A DNA stretch of 64,000 bases from Sipunculus nudus (GCA_026874595.1 CM049307.1:8333579-8397578); one strand, 5' to 3'. Shown: positions 49,593-59,877, counted from the stretch's first letter. Numbers and translations: made by a program. Notes: generated from the letters alone by a model not told the origin.

Positions 49593-49876
49593 GATTGCCT
49601 CTGACAGAGGACAGTGATTGTCCGCCATGTCAGCTCCGGTTGGTGTTTGGACCATGTGGTCACGAGTACGTCATAGCGGCACGGGCGCGGGAAAAAGGAC
49701 GCAACAAAGACGGCGAGTTTAACGAAGACTTCGGCAGGGCGGCGTCCAACTTCTTCTTGTGTGCTTTCCGCTACCCCGGGGCTTACCCAGAGTTCCAGGA
49801 CTTCAAGAAAAAGTTAGAATCAACCGAAGATGACGTCCGAGAAAAATCAGACAATGTGGGAAGTAACGCGGGGTGA
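49593..49876 (+). CDS. CHCHD4: MIA40/CHCHD4-like terminal exon 3b (CPPC redox domain)
   Basis: Acceptor TGGTTGCAG| with the same phase as exon 3a: C from exon 2 plus GA gives Arg41. Spliced to exons 1-2 it makes a 134-residue protein. Key residues: CPPC at 50-53, FGPCGHEY with Cys62, Ala72, Phe87 and Cys97, then FRYPGAYPEF and a charged tail ending in stop TGA at 49874. Cysteine pattern and losses are the same as in exon 3a, but the helix-helix loop is six residues longer and overall identity is low, so the duplication is old. The exon is visibly richer in CpG and GC than exon 3a (for example GCGGCACGGGCGCGG). I see no separate copy of exons 1-2 between 46444 and 49592, so I read it as an alternative last exon. 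A separate gene with unseen 5' exons, or a dead copy, are the other options; the intact frame argues against a dead copy. Confidence 0.85.
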
Positions 49877-51826
49877 CGTCAGAGCATCAAACGTGATATG
49901 TACAGGGCACCAAAAACACTGATGAAAAATCTAGATAATGCATAAATGAAAATGCATCGGTGACACTACGTACCAATACAACCCTCTATTTTTGTGACAT
50001 GATATATGACATAGAGCTTTACATGTCTATAAGTTGGATGTTGTGTCATTTTATGCTCGAGAATAGTTTTGACAAACCAAGCGAGGCACAGTTAAACCGT
50101 CACAATACAAGTCAAATTTTCTTAGGAAATGGACGCTTAAATTTGTTTTCAAACTAAAACAAATTCTTCTTTAAGTCGCGCTTTCAGGAAACAACATATT
50201 TTCGACTTATGACTCAACTGAAGATTAGATATGTAGTGTCTTACAAAAGCAGGGAATCATTATATACATGTCCCTTCAGTAGGCCTATAAGTACGGGTCT
50301 TGTTTTACGCTCTGGGAAATAGGGGGTCGTGGGGACGTGTCTTACGGGAGAAAATGTCTAACTCACGTCACCATTTCTAAAGGAAGTGGGGAGAAAGTTC
50401 CTTTTGCCTCCGCACTTTTTACGGGGTTGATATACGCATGATTTTAACTTAGCAATTTCGAAAAATATGTCGTTTTCCGGTATACAAGTCCTCCATATAC
50501 TTTCCTAAATCTTTCAGGCATGCATCTCAAGAAAATTTAGAATATGGTATTCACTCGATTCATCAAATCGCCATAAATTTTAGCTAATAGTATAGTGTTT
50601 AATGTGTTTAACTGTTGGATAATTGAAATAAAATTTGAATTTTGAAAAAAAGTGTTAAAAATTGAACAAAAATACTTTTGTACAACCAAAATCCGTATAC
50701 TGTAACATGTGGCGGGAGTAAAAAAATATGATATTGTGCATCAGATCGTTTTTTGTTCTGTCTCCTTTGTCAAAAGGGATGGGGGTTTGTCCAGAGCAGA
50801 TTTGGAGCATGGATCCATATTGTAAAGGGGTTGGGGTGGTTCTGTCCTGATTCATGTTGTACGTCACCTTTACATTTTCTCAGCAGTCAAGGCTCATTAT
50901 TATAAGTTATATTGTATATGGGTGTTAATGTCATGTATACAAACGTAAACTTATGTACTTCCTTCGATTAGAACTTCCTTTTTGGGTTAGGTTTTCATAT
51001 ACAGCCCGGTCCCTTCCCTCTTTCGGTCTTTGATTGTTAAAATTTCCACCAGAGGTCTCCACAATACAGCTTTATATCTGACCGCTTTGTCTCATACTTT
51101 TCCGTCCGAGAGGCACGAGATATGTACATATTTTCGATTGCTGACTGAATGAAGATGTTTTTCGCTTTGTCGAGCATCTACAGGTTGCTGTGGTTAAGAC
51201 CCCAGGCCTGTGCGCTCCTTAGGCATAAATTTGAGAGCCAATAGACGTGATGCCACCAAGCCAATCAGGAAGCCGCATGAGACCGCTACCGTTTTACCCG
51301 CACCGGTGAGTTTTCAGGAAAGTCACAACACCCACCGCCACAAAGGCAAAATCAGCACACATTCTCTCCAACGGTCCCAGCAGCAGAGACCCAGCCATGC
51401 CAATCGAGAACCAAACCCGATCAATGAGACGACAGAGCTTTGAGACGAATTGCTGTATAGTGGGATTTTCAGAATACTTAGTATAGAAGCATGCATGAAA
51501 GTGAGACCATATTTTAAATAACAAATAACAGTATTTCTTCAGGCTGATTGTATAAATTGAACGACAATACCAACACCATACGGAAAAAAGGATTGTATCC
51601 ATATTTAATGACACACCCATACACAAAACACATGCTAGTGTATACAATGCATATGATACAGTATAATTGACAAAAACACAGCGAAAAGAATAATTTTTGT
51701 ACAGATAATATCATCATAAAAAATCATAACGTTTAACATCCATCTGGGATGATAAAATAAAAATAACATCACATCGGGCCCCAGCTCACTGGTTGTCCGT
51801 CTACGTAAATTGGAATGTACAATAAA
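49877..51826. other. Intergenic region with a possible small hydrophobic coding segment
   Basis: Mostly the 3' flank of the MIA40-like gene. At about 51194-51470 (minus strand) the DNA is richer in G+C than its surroundings and opens two overlapping hydrophobic frames. One contains IDRVWFSIGMAGSLLLGPLE and VAVGVVTFL before a stop at 51294. The other, shifted by one base, contains TVAVSCGFLIGLVASRLLAL and stops at 51194. This could be one two-helix membrane protein broken by a one-base shift, two spliced exons, or chance. I recognise no family. Confidence 0.35.
50627..50632 (+). terminator. CHCHD4: Candidate polyadenylation signal AATAAA for exon 3b
   Basis: Canonical AATAAA 751 bases after the exon 3b stop. 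A weaker CATAAA lies nearer, at about 49943. Confidence 0.35.
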
Positions 51827-52620
51827 ACTAGTGGCCCATGGGCAATGAAGCTCAGCTGAATGCAAGGAATGTTGAACAATGAGCAAAATGACTGCCAGAG
51901 TCCTAAAAAATCATGAATTTTGTGAAGAGTCCTTAGAAATGTCTGATTTATTAGAAAACTCTCGAAGACAGATTGACATGCCATATTTCAGACCAATATC
52001 TTGAACCACTCCTAAGATATGAGCAATTTTCACCCAAAGCACATGTAGGTATGGACGCCACAGGAAAATGATTGCAGATGGCACCACCAGTCTTTAGTAC
52101 AAGATGGAGGAGTCCAAGATCTATGGATATGCACAATTTCAGGCCAATAGGGCAAATCAGTCCTCAGAAAAGGGCTCTTATTTATTCTACAAAAAAGAGA
52201 AAGTAGGTGGCGCCACCTGTCTGGTTTACGAGAAAACATTCCAAGATGGATGGACATGCAAAATTTCAGACCAATATCTGGAACCATTCCTGAAATATGA
52301 GCAATTTTCACCAAAAGCAAATATACCGATGGACGCCATGCAAAAACAACTGCAGACGGTGCCACCCGTCTTGTTTACGAGATGTGGGTGTTGAGGATCC
52401 ATGAACATGTACAATTTCAGCCCAATACATTGAAGAACCACTAAGACGAACAGATGGCAAATGCACAGATGGACACTTCGCAAAAAAATATTGTAGGTGG
52501 CGCCACCAGTCGCAATTATGAGATGGAGAGATCCCAGATCTATGGACATGCAAACTTTCAGCACAATACATTGAGCCACTCCTGAGTTATGGGCTGTTAT
52601 CTAAAAGACACCCAGTTTCG
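51827..52620 (+). mobile_element. Family F pearl/Helentron-like element
   Basis: Left end ACTAGTGGCCCATGGGCAAT, with GGCCCATGGGC forming a short stem. About four monomers of 130-147 bp follow, with ATTTCAGACCAATATCTTGA, CACTCCTGA.ATATGAGCAATTTTCACC and the palindrome GGTGGCGCCACC (exact at 52206-52217 and 52496-52507, diverged at about 52076 and 52352). No right hairpin is seen before family A sequence begins near 52740, so it may be joined to or truncated by it. Confidence 0.7.
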
Positions 52621-52739
52621 TACTGCACAGAAAGGATTTGTCTTTGTTAGGCACAACAACATAGGTGAAGGAACAACTATTCTGGGTATCGGAAAGATTG
52701 GTCCAAGGGTCTCAGAGGAGTTCGCTGGAAACTAACGCA

Positions 52740-54655
52740 GAATTTTGTTATCACATTTTCAATTATTCTGGGGGGTACTTACGAGCCCCATAGCTCGGAG
52801 GATATGGGTAACAGACACCATATTTCAGATTTCCATAGAGACTTTTCATGGACCTCCTTTGATGTCATGTTAAAAGATTCAGGGTCCAGCGGTTACGATT
52901 TGTGCCCTGTTAACAGATGACAGCTTCTTTGAAGGTATCAAAAATAGAGAAAAAATTTTCGTAAAAATTAGAAAAACACACATTGCGCCACTAGTTTGCA
53001 GGAACTGATGGAACACTCCATGATCAATATTCATGCAAAGAATCATGGAGATCAAGGCAATAATTATTCAGATACTGAAGCTTTTGTATAATTTTTTCAT
53101 TATTCTGGGGGTACTTTCAAGACCCACAGCTCGGAGAAAATAGGTAACAGAGACCTAATTTCATGTTTCCCCAGAGACTTTTCATGGACCTCCCTTGATG
53201 TCAAGTAAGGAGATTCCAGGTCTAGCAGTTACGAGTTGTGCCCTGTTAACAGAAGACAGCTTCTTTGAGGGTATCAAAAATAGAAAAAAATCATATAAAT
53301 TAGAAAAATAAAGGTGGCGCCACTAGTTTGCAGCAATTGAAGGAATACTCCATGATCAATATTCATGCAAAGAATCATGGTGATCAATGCAGTAGTTGTC
53401 AAGATAGTGCAGCTATTGTATCAAATTTTTAATTATTGTGGGGGGTACTTCTGAGCCCTATAGCTCAGAGGGTATGAGTAACTGAGACTTAATTTTAGGT
53501 TTCCAAAGAGATTTTTCATGGATCTCCAAGGATGTCAAGCTAGCAGATTCAAGGTGGAAAAGTTACAATTTGTGCCTTGTTAAAAGAAGAGTATTTCTTT
53601 GAAGGTCTCAAAAATAGAGAAAAAAAGCGTAAAAATTCGACAAAATCCATGTGGCGCCACCAGTTTGCAGGAATGAATGAAACACTCTGTGATAATTATC
53701 CATGCAAAAATCATGGTGATCAATGCATTAGTTGTCCAGATAGTGCAGCTTTTGTAATAATTTTTAATTATTCTGATGGGTATTTACGAGCCCCATAACT
53801 CGGAGGATATGGGTAACAGAGACCTAATTTCAGGTTTCAACAGACTTTTCATGGACCTCCCTGGATGTAAAGTTAGAAGATTCCAGGTCCAACGGTTTCG
53901 ATTTGTGCCCTGTTGACAATTGACAGCTTCTTTGAAAGTATCAAAAATAGAGAAAAAAATTCGTAAAAATTATAAAAAGTACAGGTGGCGCCACCAGTTT
54001 GTAGGAATGAATGAAACACTCCGTGATGAATATACATGCAAAAAATCATGGTGTTCAATACATTAGTTGTCCAGATAATGCAGCTTTTGTATCAAATTTT
54101 TAATTATTCTGATGGGTATTTTCGTGCCCCATAACTTGGAGGATATGGGTAACAGAGACGTAATTTCACGTTTCCATAGAGACTTTGCATGAACCTCCCT
54201 GGATATAAAGTTAGAAGATTCCAGGTCCAGCGGTTACGATTTGTGCCCTGTTGACAGTTGACAGCTTCTTTGAAAGTATCAAAAATAGAGAAAAATAAAT
54301 CGTAAAAATTAGAAAAAAGTATAGGTGGCGCCACCAGTTTGCAGGAACTGATGGAACACTCCATGATCAATATTCATGCAAAGAATCATGGTGATCAATG
54401 CATTATTGTTCAGATATTTGAGCTTTTGTATCAAATCTTTGATTATTCATGAGGGTACTTACGAGCTCCATAGCTCGGAGAATATGGGTAACGGAGAGCT
54501 AATTTCTGGTTTCCAAGAAGATTTTTCATGGACCTCTCTGGATGGCAAGTTTGAAGATTCCAGGTCCAGCGGTTACGATTTGTGCCCTGTTAACGGACAG
54601 ACGACGGACAAAGAGTGATCGCTATAGCTCAGATGACTTTCAGTCAGCTGAGCTA
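52740..54655 (+). mobile_element. Family A pearl/Helentron-like element, five to six monomers
   Basis: Tandem monomers of about 338 bp, shown by the spacing of the GGCGCCAC block at about 52978, 53314, 53649, 53984 and 54324. Each has GGATATGGGTAACAGAGAC, CTTTTCATGGACCTCCCT, CAGGTCCAGCGGTTACGATT, GTGCCCTGTTAACAGATGAC and ATGATCAATATTCATGCAAA. It ends with GGACAGACGACGGAC and the stem-loop at 54625-54655 (TAGCTCAG..GACT / AGTC..CTGAGCTA). It lies in the tail-to-tail spacer between the MIA40-like and P4HA genes. Confidence 0.85.
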
Positions 54656-56699
54656 AAAAACCTTGTATATCTTTGTTAAGAAACTGAACCAGTTCCATGG
54701 ATAAAGGTAGCCCCAGTTTGCCCCTCAGACGTAAGAGAGTGTACCGAATGTATCACACATTTTAAAAGAATGTCCACTATAGACGTGCATGCAGTTAAAA
54801 AAAAATACTGGATTCCCACAAATAATTGTATTCATGGCCTCCTTCAGCCGCCGATCCTATCACATTTAGTTTTTGATGACTCATTTTAATGCATAAGTAT
54901 AGTTTACAAAAAAAGGCGACTGTTTTAACCAAATTGTTGCATGTTCTACTTTAAGCATAGGGCTATTTCTTGATTAAACAGCTTGAATATAAACATGATA
55001 AATACTTCACATTACATCATGACTATACCGGCACAGTCTTAGTATTATCCGGTACGAGAATATAGATGAAAATATGTATATTAATTGTCACATGATACCT
55101 CGTCTTATGAGGTTTGTTGAAAAGATTCATTTTGTCAAAATATAAAAGGCACCTTCCTCTTTCCATTCTCATAAAATGGCTTTATATCAGAAGTAGCCAC
55201 TTCAGCTTGTTTAATGGATTACTAAAGTATATTTCAAATTTAAACCAAACTGAATCCACAACAGTACTCCAACTGCATGCATGGCGTTAAGGTAGGCCTA
55301 TTCCACACAGTGGCACATGGTTTTAAAAGATGTCCTATTTCCCTTTATGTTTGATTTATCAAGTCATTAGAATTGTATTAAATTCTCCCAAAGGAAATAA
55401 GCTTGATTCAAGCAATTGTAAGACCTTGGAAATGCATAGCAAACTTATTTTAAAGGACCGTTTAGAACTCTGTAATAGATGTTGACTTCGCTGAAGAGAA
55501 AGTTATTGGTTAGGTCAATGAACGGGGGTTCCAAAGAAAATGATGCAAATGTAAATTTAACACATCTAGTTAAAATAAAGATGCCGGATGTTATATAGAC
55601 TGGTACCCTGCTCTATTAAGGCCCTCAAGCCAAGCATAGAGACAGGCGTACAACGCCATCTTAAGTACTCCCAGTTAAACTCCTGACCTACCTGTAGACT
55701 GGTTCCAACTACAGTCTGGACGCTCACACCGATTGTCATGGACGTTCTCGCGATCCTGGCTTGTTATCCGTGAAGATTTCTTATAAAATTACTTTCTTTA
55801 GTTATTTAAAGTTTCCAAATATTGAAAAAAGAGTTTTTGCACAAAAAGCGACTGATGGATGTATAGATGATACGAATCATACGATATACTGAATACTTGA
55901 TATTCCACTGTACGTGGCATTGGTTTATTATCAATATCTATTAATCTAATCATAAATATCACACGAAATGTACAGCCAACTTTTAACAACTTCTCTGAGC
56001 AAACGAAATGCTTATTTTATCATATATAAATCATACTTGAGTTGGAACAGTCTGCCGGGAGTCCTGAAGATGGCGTTGTACGCCCGTCTCTATGATTGGC
56101 CTAGAGCAGCGGTGCCATAATAGAGCGGGATACCAATCCCGCCCGGATCAGCCGAATTTTAAACCACGACATCTGCCGTGCGATATTTCTGCTGTCTGTT
56201 TAGTTATTCCCCCTTGACACATGGCTCTCCTTCGACATACCAGACATTACCTTGAAATAGTTGATTGTGCTATACCCTTACACCACCATGAGAGAATATA
56301 GGAGCTCCTAGGATGACCACCTCTACATGGAAAACAATATGACGTGACAATTTATAAAATCCTGTTAATGATATTGAATATATAATAAAAACCCCTTATC
56401 GTAACCGAAAATAGTTCTATGAAAGGGGAAAACCTCGGGAAGACATGAGCTCTTACATGTGTCCTATTATATGCATGAAGACGTACAACCGAAATACAAC
56501 CTACATCAGGTGTATTTGTTAAGATAAATTATAGAATCGTTTCGAAATATAATTATAAGTATATAAACACACTGTATGCTTAACGTGGGATAAATAACAT
56601 TGACGAATGGTAAAATCACAGCACTAAAAAGATTGGCTCCAAGATCTGACAATTGTAATAACAGACTGATAGGTCAACCATTATCATCAGATTTCTGAC
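54656..56699. other. 3' flank of P4HA with a MITE
   Basis: No exon is recognised. TTTATT at 55924-55929 is an AATAAA on the minus strand, about 775 bases past the P4HA stop, and is a candidate polyadenylation signal. The inverted-repeat element at 55602-56134 is listed separately. Confidence 0.5.
55602..56134. mobile_element. 533-bp MITE with about 75-bp inverted arms
   Basis: The left arm starts GGTACCCTGCTCTATTAAGG and carries CATAGAGACAGGCGTACAAC then GCCATCTTAAG.ACTCCC. The right arm in reverse starts GGTATCCCGCTCTATTATGG and carries CATAGAGACGGGCGTACAAC then GCCATCTTCAG.ACTCCC. The arms are about 85% identical by eye. There is no coding capacity, and the target duplication is not clear. 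Confidence 0.85.
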
Positions 56700-56788
56700 T
56701 TATTCATTTATAACATAATCCTGGTCTTCAGACCGCCCGCATGGTCGTCTAAACTCTTGACCTGCCTCATGAATCCACTTGTTGGCAA
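56700..56788 (-). CDS. P4HA: Prolyl 4-hydroxylase alpha subunit, last exon
   Basis: Encodes V/ANKWIHEAGQEFRRPCGRSE then DQDYVINE and stop TAA (56700-56702). NKW.HE.GQEFRRPC is the family C-terminus; the tail after the final Cys is slightly longer than in human P4HA. Nine exons together give about 316 residues with an unbroken frame, so the gene looks functional. P4HA subunits work in the endoplasmic reticulum with protein disulfide isomerase to hydroxylate collagen-type prolines. Molluscs carry many P4HA-like paralogs, and which one this is cannot be told from the fragment. Confidence 0.95.
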
Positions 56789-57228
56789 CTGCAGATATAA
56801 AGACAAGTATATTAGTATACATGTATGTATGTAGAATTATCTTGGTTATTTATCAAGCCAAGGCCAACAACATGAGCCGGTCATGAGCTTCTATAGCTGA
56901 AAACCACACACATCTGACTGTAACAGAAAGCTATTTATTTATAACAGTTATGGAAAAATATAAAACGCTTATTTTATTGAATTATACTTTTTTTTCAATA
57001 TAACCAGTACAAAAATATCCACCCCTATATATGCGTTTGTAGAAAAACACATACCAATGGATATAATACATTGTATTCAATTCAAGACCGGGCATCCATA
57101 TATATGTGTATATATGTCATGGAAATCAATCAATATCAATTAAATATTAAAGAAATACCTTGAGTTGACAAACAGGGAGTCATACAGACAGCCCGGCCTC
57201 GTTACCTGATTTATACAATTGTTCTCAC

Positions 57229-57325
57229 CCCATTTTTCTCCGACGAGTACGGGACATCCGGCATGCTCTGTCCTCCTGTCAAATTCGCCATTTTTTCTCG
57301 AGTTGTACCAGAAAGCTGCCGCTCC
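57229..57325 (-). CDS. P4HA: Prolyl 4-hydroxylase alpha subunit, exon H (third Fe ligand, 2-oxoglutarate Lys)
   Basis: Encodes GAAAFWYNSRKNGEFDRRTE then HAGCPVLVGEKW plus one base. The His of RTEHAGCPVL is the third iron ligand, and the Lys ten residues later (GEKW) is in the position that binds the 2-oxoglutarate C5 carboxylate, so all catalytic residues are intact. A.FWYN.. .GE.D.RT.HA.CPVLVG is the family signature. The acceptor is TTTCCACAG| and the donor is TGGG|GTGAGA. Confidence 0.96.
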
Positions 57326-57477
57326 CTGTGGAAAATTAACATTCCTCTTTGTTGTTTCTTTTGCGTAATATAAAGGTATGAATAAACATTTACAATCAGG
57401 ATAACGTTTTTAAATGCAGTAGAAAGCACAGCTTTATGTCAAAACGGTTCCATTATAGGACGGCATTTATTTATTAA

Positions 57478-57485
<8 letters not shown>

Positions 57486-57566
<81 letters not shown>
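57486..57566. repeat. (TA)n microsatellite, about 40 units
   Basis: Uninterrupted alternating A/T tract in the P4HA intron between exons G and H. Similar shorter tracts occur at 60576-60620 and 61969-62021, and a (GA)n tract at 61876-61906. All are likely length-polymorphic. Confidence 0.95.
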
Positions 57567-57569
<3 letters not shown>

Positions 57570-57742
57570 TTAAACTCCTTCAGTCGGGTCATACGAAATT
57601 TTTTCTCGGCCAAATGTTTTAACACAAGTATCTAACATACATAAAAATATTCATCAGTCTCGGGATGTTAAAGCATTAGGTTGTGAGAATCACGTATACC
57701 AAGAGACAAGAAAATGAACCCTCAGACCAGTCACCATCTCAC

Positions 57743-57811
57743 CTTTACTGGAGGCACACGAACGAAAGCTTGCGTAAATACTGTAGCGCCCCCTGCTGTC
57801 ACGTCATTTAA
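57743..57811 (-). CDS. P4HA: Prolyl 4-hydroxylase alpha subunit, exon G
   Basis: 23 codons: LNDVTAGGATVFTQAFVRVP then PVK. It matches the M/LSDV.AGGATVFP strand; AGGATVF is nearly invariant in P4HA. The downstream P..G..V.P.KG segment is altered (TQAFVRVPPVKG). The acceptor is CATTTCAG| and the donor is GTAAAG|GTGAGA. A 22-base inverted repeat (57843-57944) lies just upstream in the intron. Confidence 0.95.
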
Positions 57812-57842
57812 CTGAAATGACAAGTACACCTCTCAAAGGAGT

Positions 57843-57944
57843 GAACTGGACGCTGACGGCCTCACCACCCTCCGCCTCCTCCGGTCTGTCAGCCCGTGGA
57901 AGGGAAGGGTGAGTGGGGGTTCTGAGGCCGTCAACGTCCAGTTC
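57843..57944. repeat. Perfect-type hairpin, 22-bp arms, in P4HA intron
   Basis: The left arm GAACTGGACGCTGACGGCCT-CA (57843-57864) and the right arm (57923-57944), read in reverse, differ at one base. The loop is about 58 bases and pyrimidine/purine-rich. It could be a tiny MITE. It is not coding. Confidence 0.8.
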
Positions 57945-59095
57945 TGAACTGATATCCACCATGTCGTTGAATAGCACCAAGGGTGACTAAAATGTTAGAT
58001 ATATATGTATTGCTTTTAAGTTTGCCTTGGTGCAAGGCTGAGAATTACACACCAGGTGACCCGGGCTCCATACTCATGAAATATCATTTCAGTTATGAAC
58101 CCATAACAACTTTTAAGTCTACACGATTATATTATAAAGTCCATACGATTTATATTGAGAAAACCCTTAATAATCTCGGTTATCTTAGTTTATTTAGACA
58201 TGGTTCGCTTAAGCTATTCTATCATGAATAATTTCTCAGTTTAAATGCGTAAATAACCCTGAATAAAACCGTAATTGTACACAAAGCCATGTCGCCACAA
58301 ATACGTTAGGCCTGGCCCTGTCTGCTGATGTCATGGCAGCTGTGAGCAGTATGACCAGTGTCATTTTGAATCAGAGTGCACGATAAGGGAGGTAAAGTGG
58401 CTTTTGTTGCCAATATATTTTAAATACGAAACCAATACTATAGTGAAAACTGTTAATGGGTGAAACGAAGCCCCCCTTTTGAAAGAGAAACCGATCGAAT
58501 CGCTCTATAATATGCTACTTATGTCAATAATATGGCAGGCAACGAAACGGTCCACCAATCTTAGATCATACAACGTTTCGCCGGTGAAGGCGGAAAGTCG
58601 TTGAAATGCTTAATTCGGACATTATTCGTGGAAGTTTTACCACCGTTTTCTTTATAGGCATGGATGAATTTAGAGCTGTAAGAATATGTTTCTGTTCCTA
58701 ATGGAACGTGTAGAATAACGTGTTCGTGTCACAACATTGTGCTACTTTGAAGTAAAGAAACGGAGTCTGGGTTATGATATATGCCGTCCACTGACAGCTC
58801 ATGTCTTTAAAATATACCTATGGAAGGCCACATATATATATACATATATATATACGTCACAACGGTTATGTTCATTCCAATCACCATCATAAAACTGTCT
58901 TTTCAATAGGGTTGCAGGTTTTTTAAATATTTAGTTTTGCTATCTTTACCTCCGTTCCATGGTACTCTGGTGGCCAAGTCGAATTCTCGACCAAATTCAC
59001 ATTTTTTTTATTAAACAAGGACCATTAAAGCATTTCCGATTTACTTGATAATAATGAATGAACGCATTTCCAGCAGTAAAACGACGATGACTCAC

Positions 59096-59170
59096 ATAAA
59101 ACATAAAGGTGGCTATCCTGTCTCCGGTCTCCTGCAAATACGAAGGCGATCTCTTTAACATCTCAGGATC
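59096..59170 (-). CDS. P4HA: Prolyl 4-hydroxylase alpha subunit, exon F
   Basis: 25 codons, phase 0 to phase 0: DPEMLKRSPSYLQETGDRIA then TFMFY. G.RIATF..Y is the conserved core strand; human enzymes have GTGNR.ATFLNYM or ATWLFYM. The acceptor is CTCTTGCAG| and the donor is TTTTAT|GTGAGT. Confidence 0.95.
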
Positions 59171-59702
59171 CTGCAAGAGAAAGATGAAGGATTAATATAC
59201 CGCGGACTAGGCCGGATATACCTCAATAATTATATCATGCCGTGTTTGCGGTTTCGAAAATTTAAATGCACGTAAGCCAGATGCTCGAATCATTTCATCA
59301 TTTAATTAAAACTATAAAGCTCAGTCTTAAAATAATATCTATGCAAAAGGGATTAAATTTTTAATAAAGGTAACCTCTCCGATTCAATTTGTTAAAAATT
59401 TTATTTTGAGTACTTTTTTTTAATAAAAATTGATTCTGGTCAAAATCTGTCAATACTGAAATAAACTGAGACTGATGTGGAATTGTAAGGGAAAATATAT
59501 GAACTGGCATTGAATTCAATAATTAAAAGTGAAATGAACAGGAAATGAAACAAAAGTAAAAATATGTGGACTGGAATGGAATTTAATTGAAATATCTAAA
59601 ATGACAGCGGGTCTTGTACTTTCAATTGGATTTTAATGTATTTTGTAAAAAATTTGATGTTAACATTTTGTGACTGTATGCCTAGGCGGAAATGATAAGC
59701 AC

Positions 59703-59877
59703 CTCATAAAAGTCGACGTGAGGTTCGTACTGTCCGGCCAGACCGTAGTTAACCACCTGGAACGGTTCAGCTCTGGACATCACATCCCGGAACTCAGTGT
59801 CCAGTCCGGTCAGCTGACTGACACGGCGACTCAGCTTCCTGATGACGTCACCGTGAATGTTATCCCACAGCCAGCCA
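59703..59877 (-). CDS. P4HA: Prolyl 4-hydroxylase alpha subunit, exon E (Fe-binding HxD)
   Basis: Encodes GWLWDNIHGDVIRKLSRRVS, then QLTGLDTEFRDVMSRAEPFQ and VVNYGLAGQYEPHVDFYE. The H-x-D pair in YEPHVDF gives two of the three iron ligands of the 2-oxoglutarate dioxygenase fold. R..RI..LTGL and VVNYG.GGQYEPH are diagnostic of P4HA (one Gly of NYG.GGQ is Ala here). The acceptor is CTGGCAG|. The donor, TATGAG|GTGCTT, is weak beyond GT, but the join to exon F restores a continuous frame. Confidence 0.95.

Noticed and set aside
52226-52579. 117-residue and 111-residue minus-strand frames
   Set aside because: They run across family F monomers and repeat the same peptide words; they are repeat shadows.
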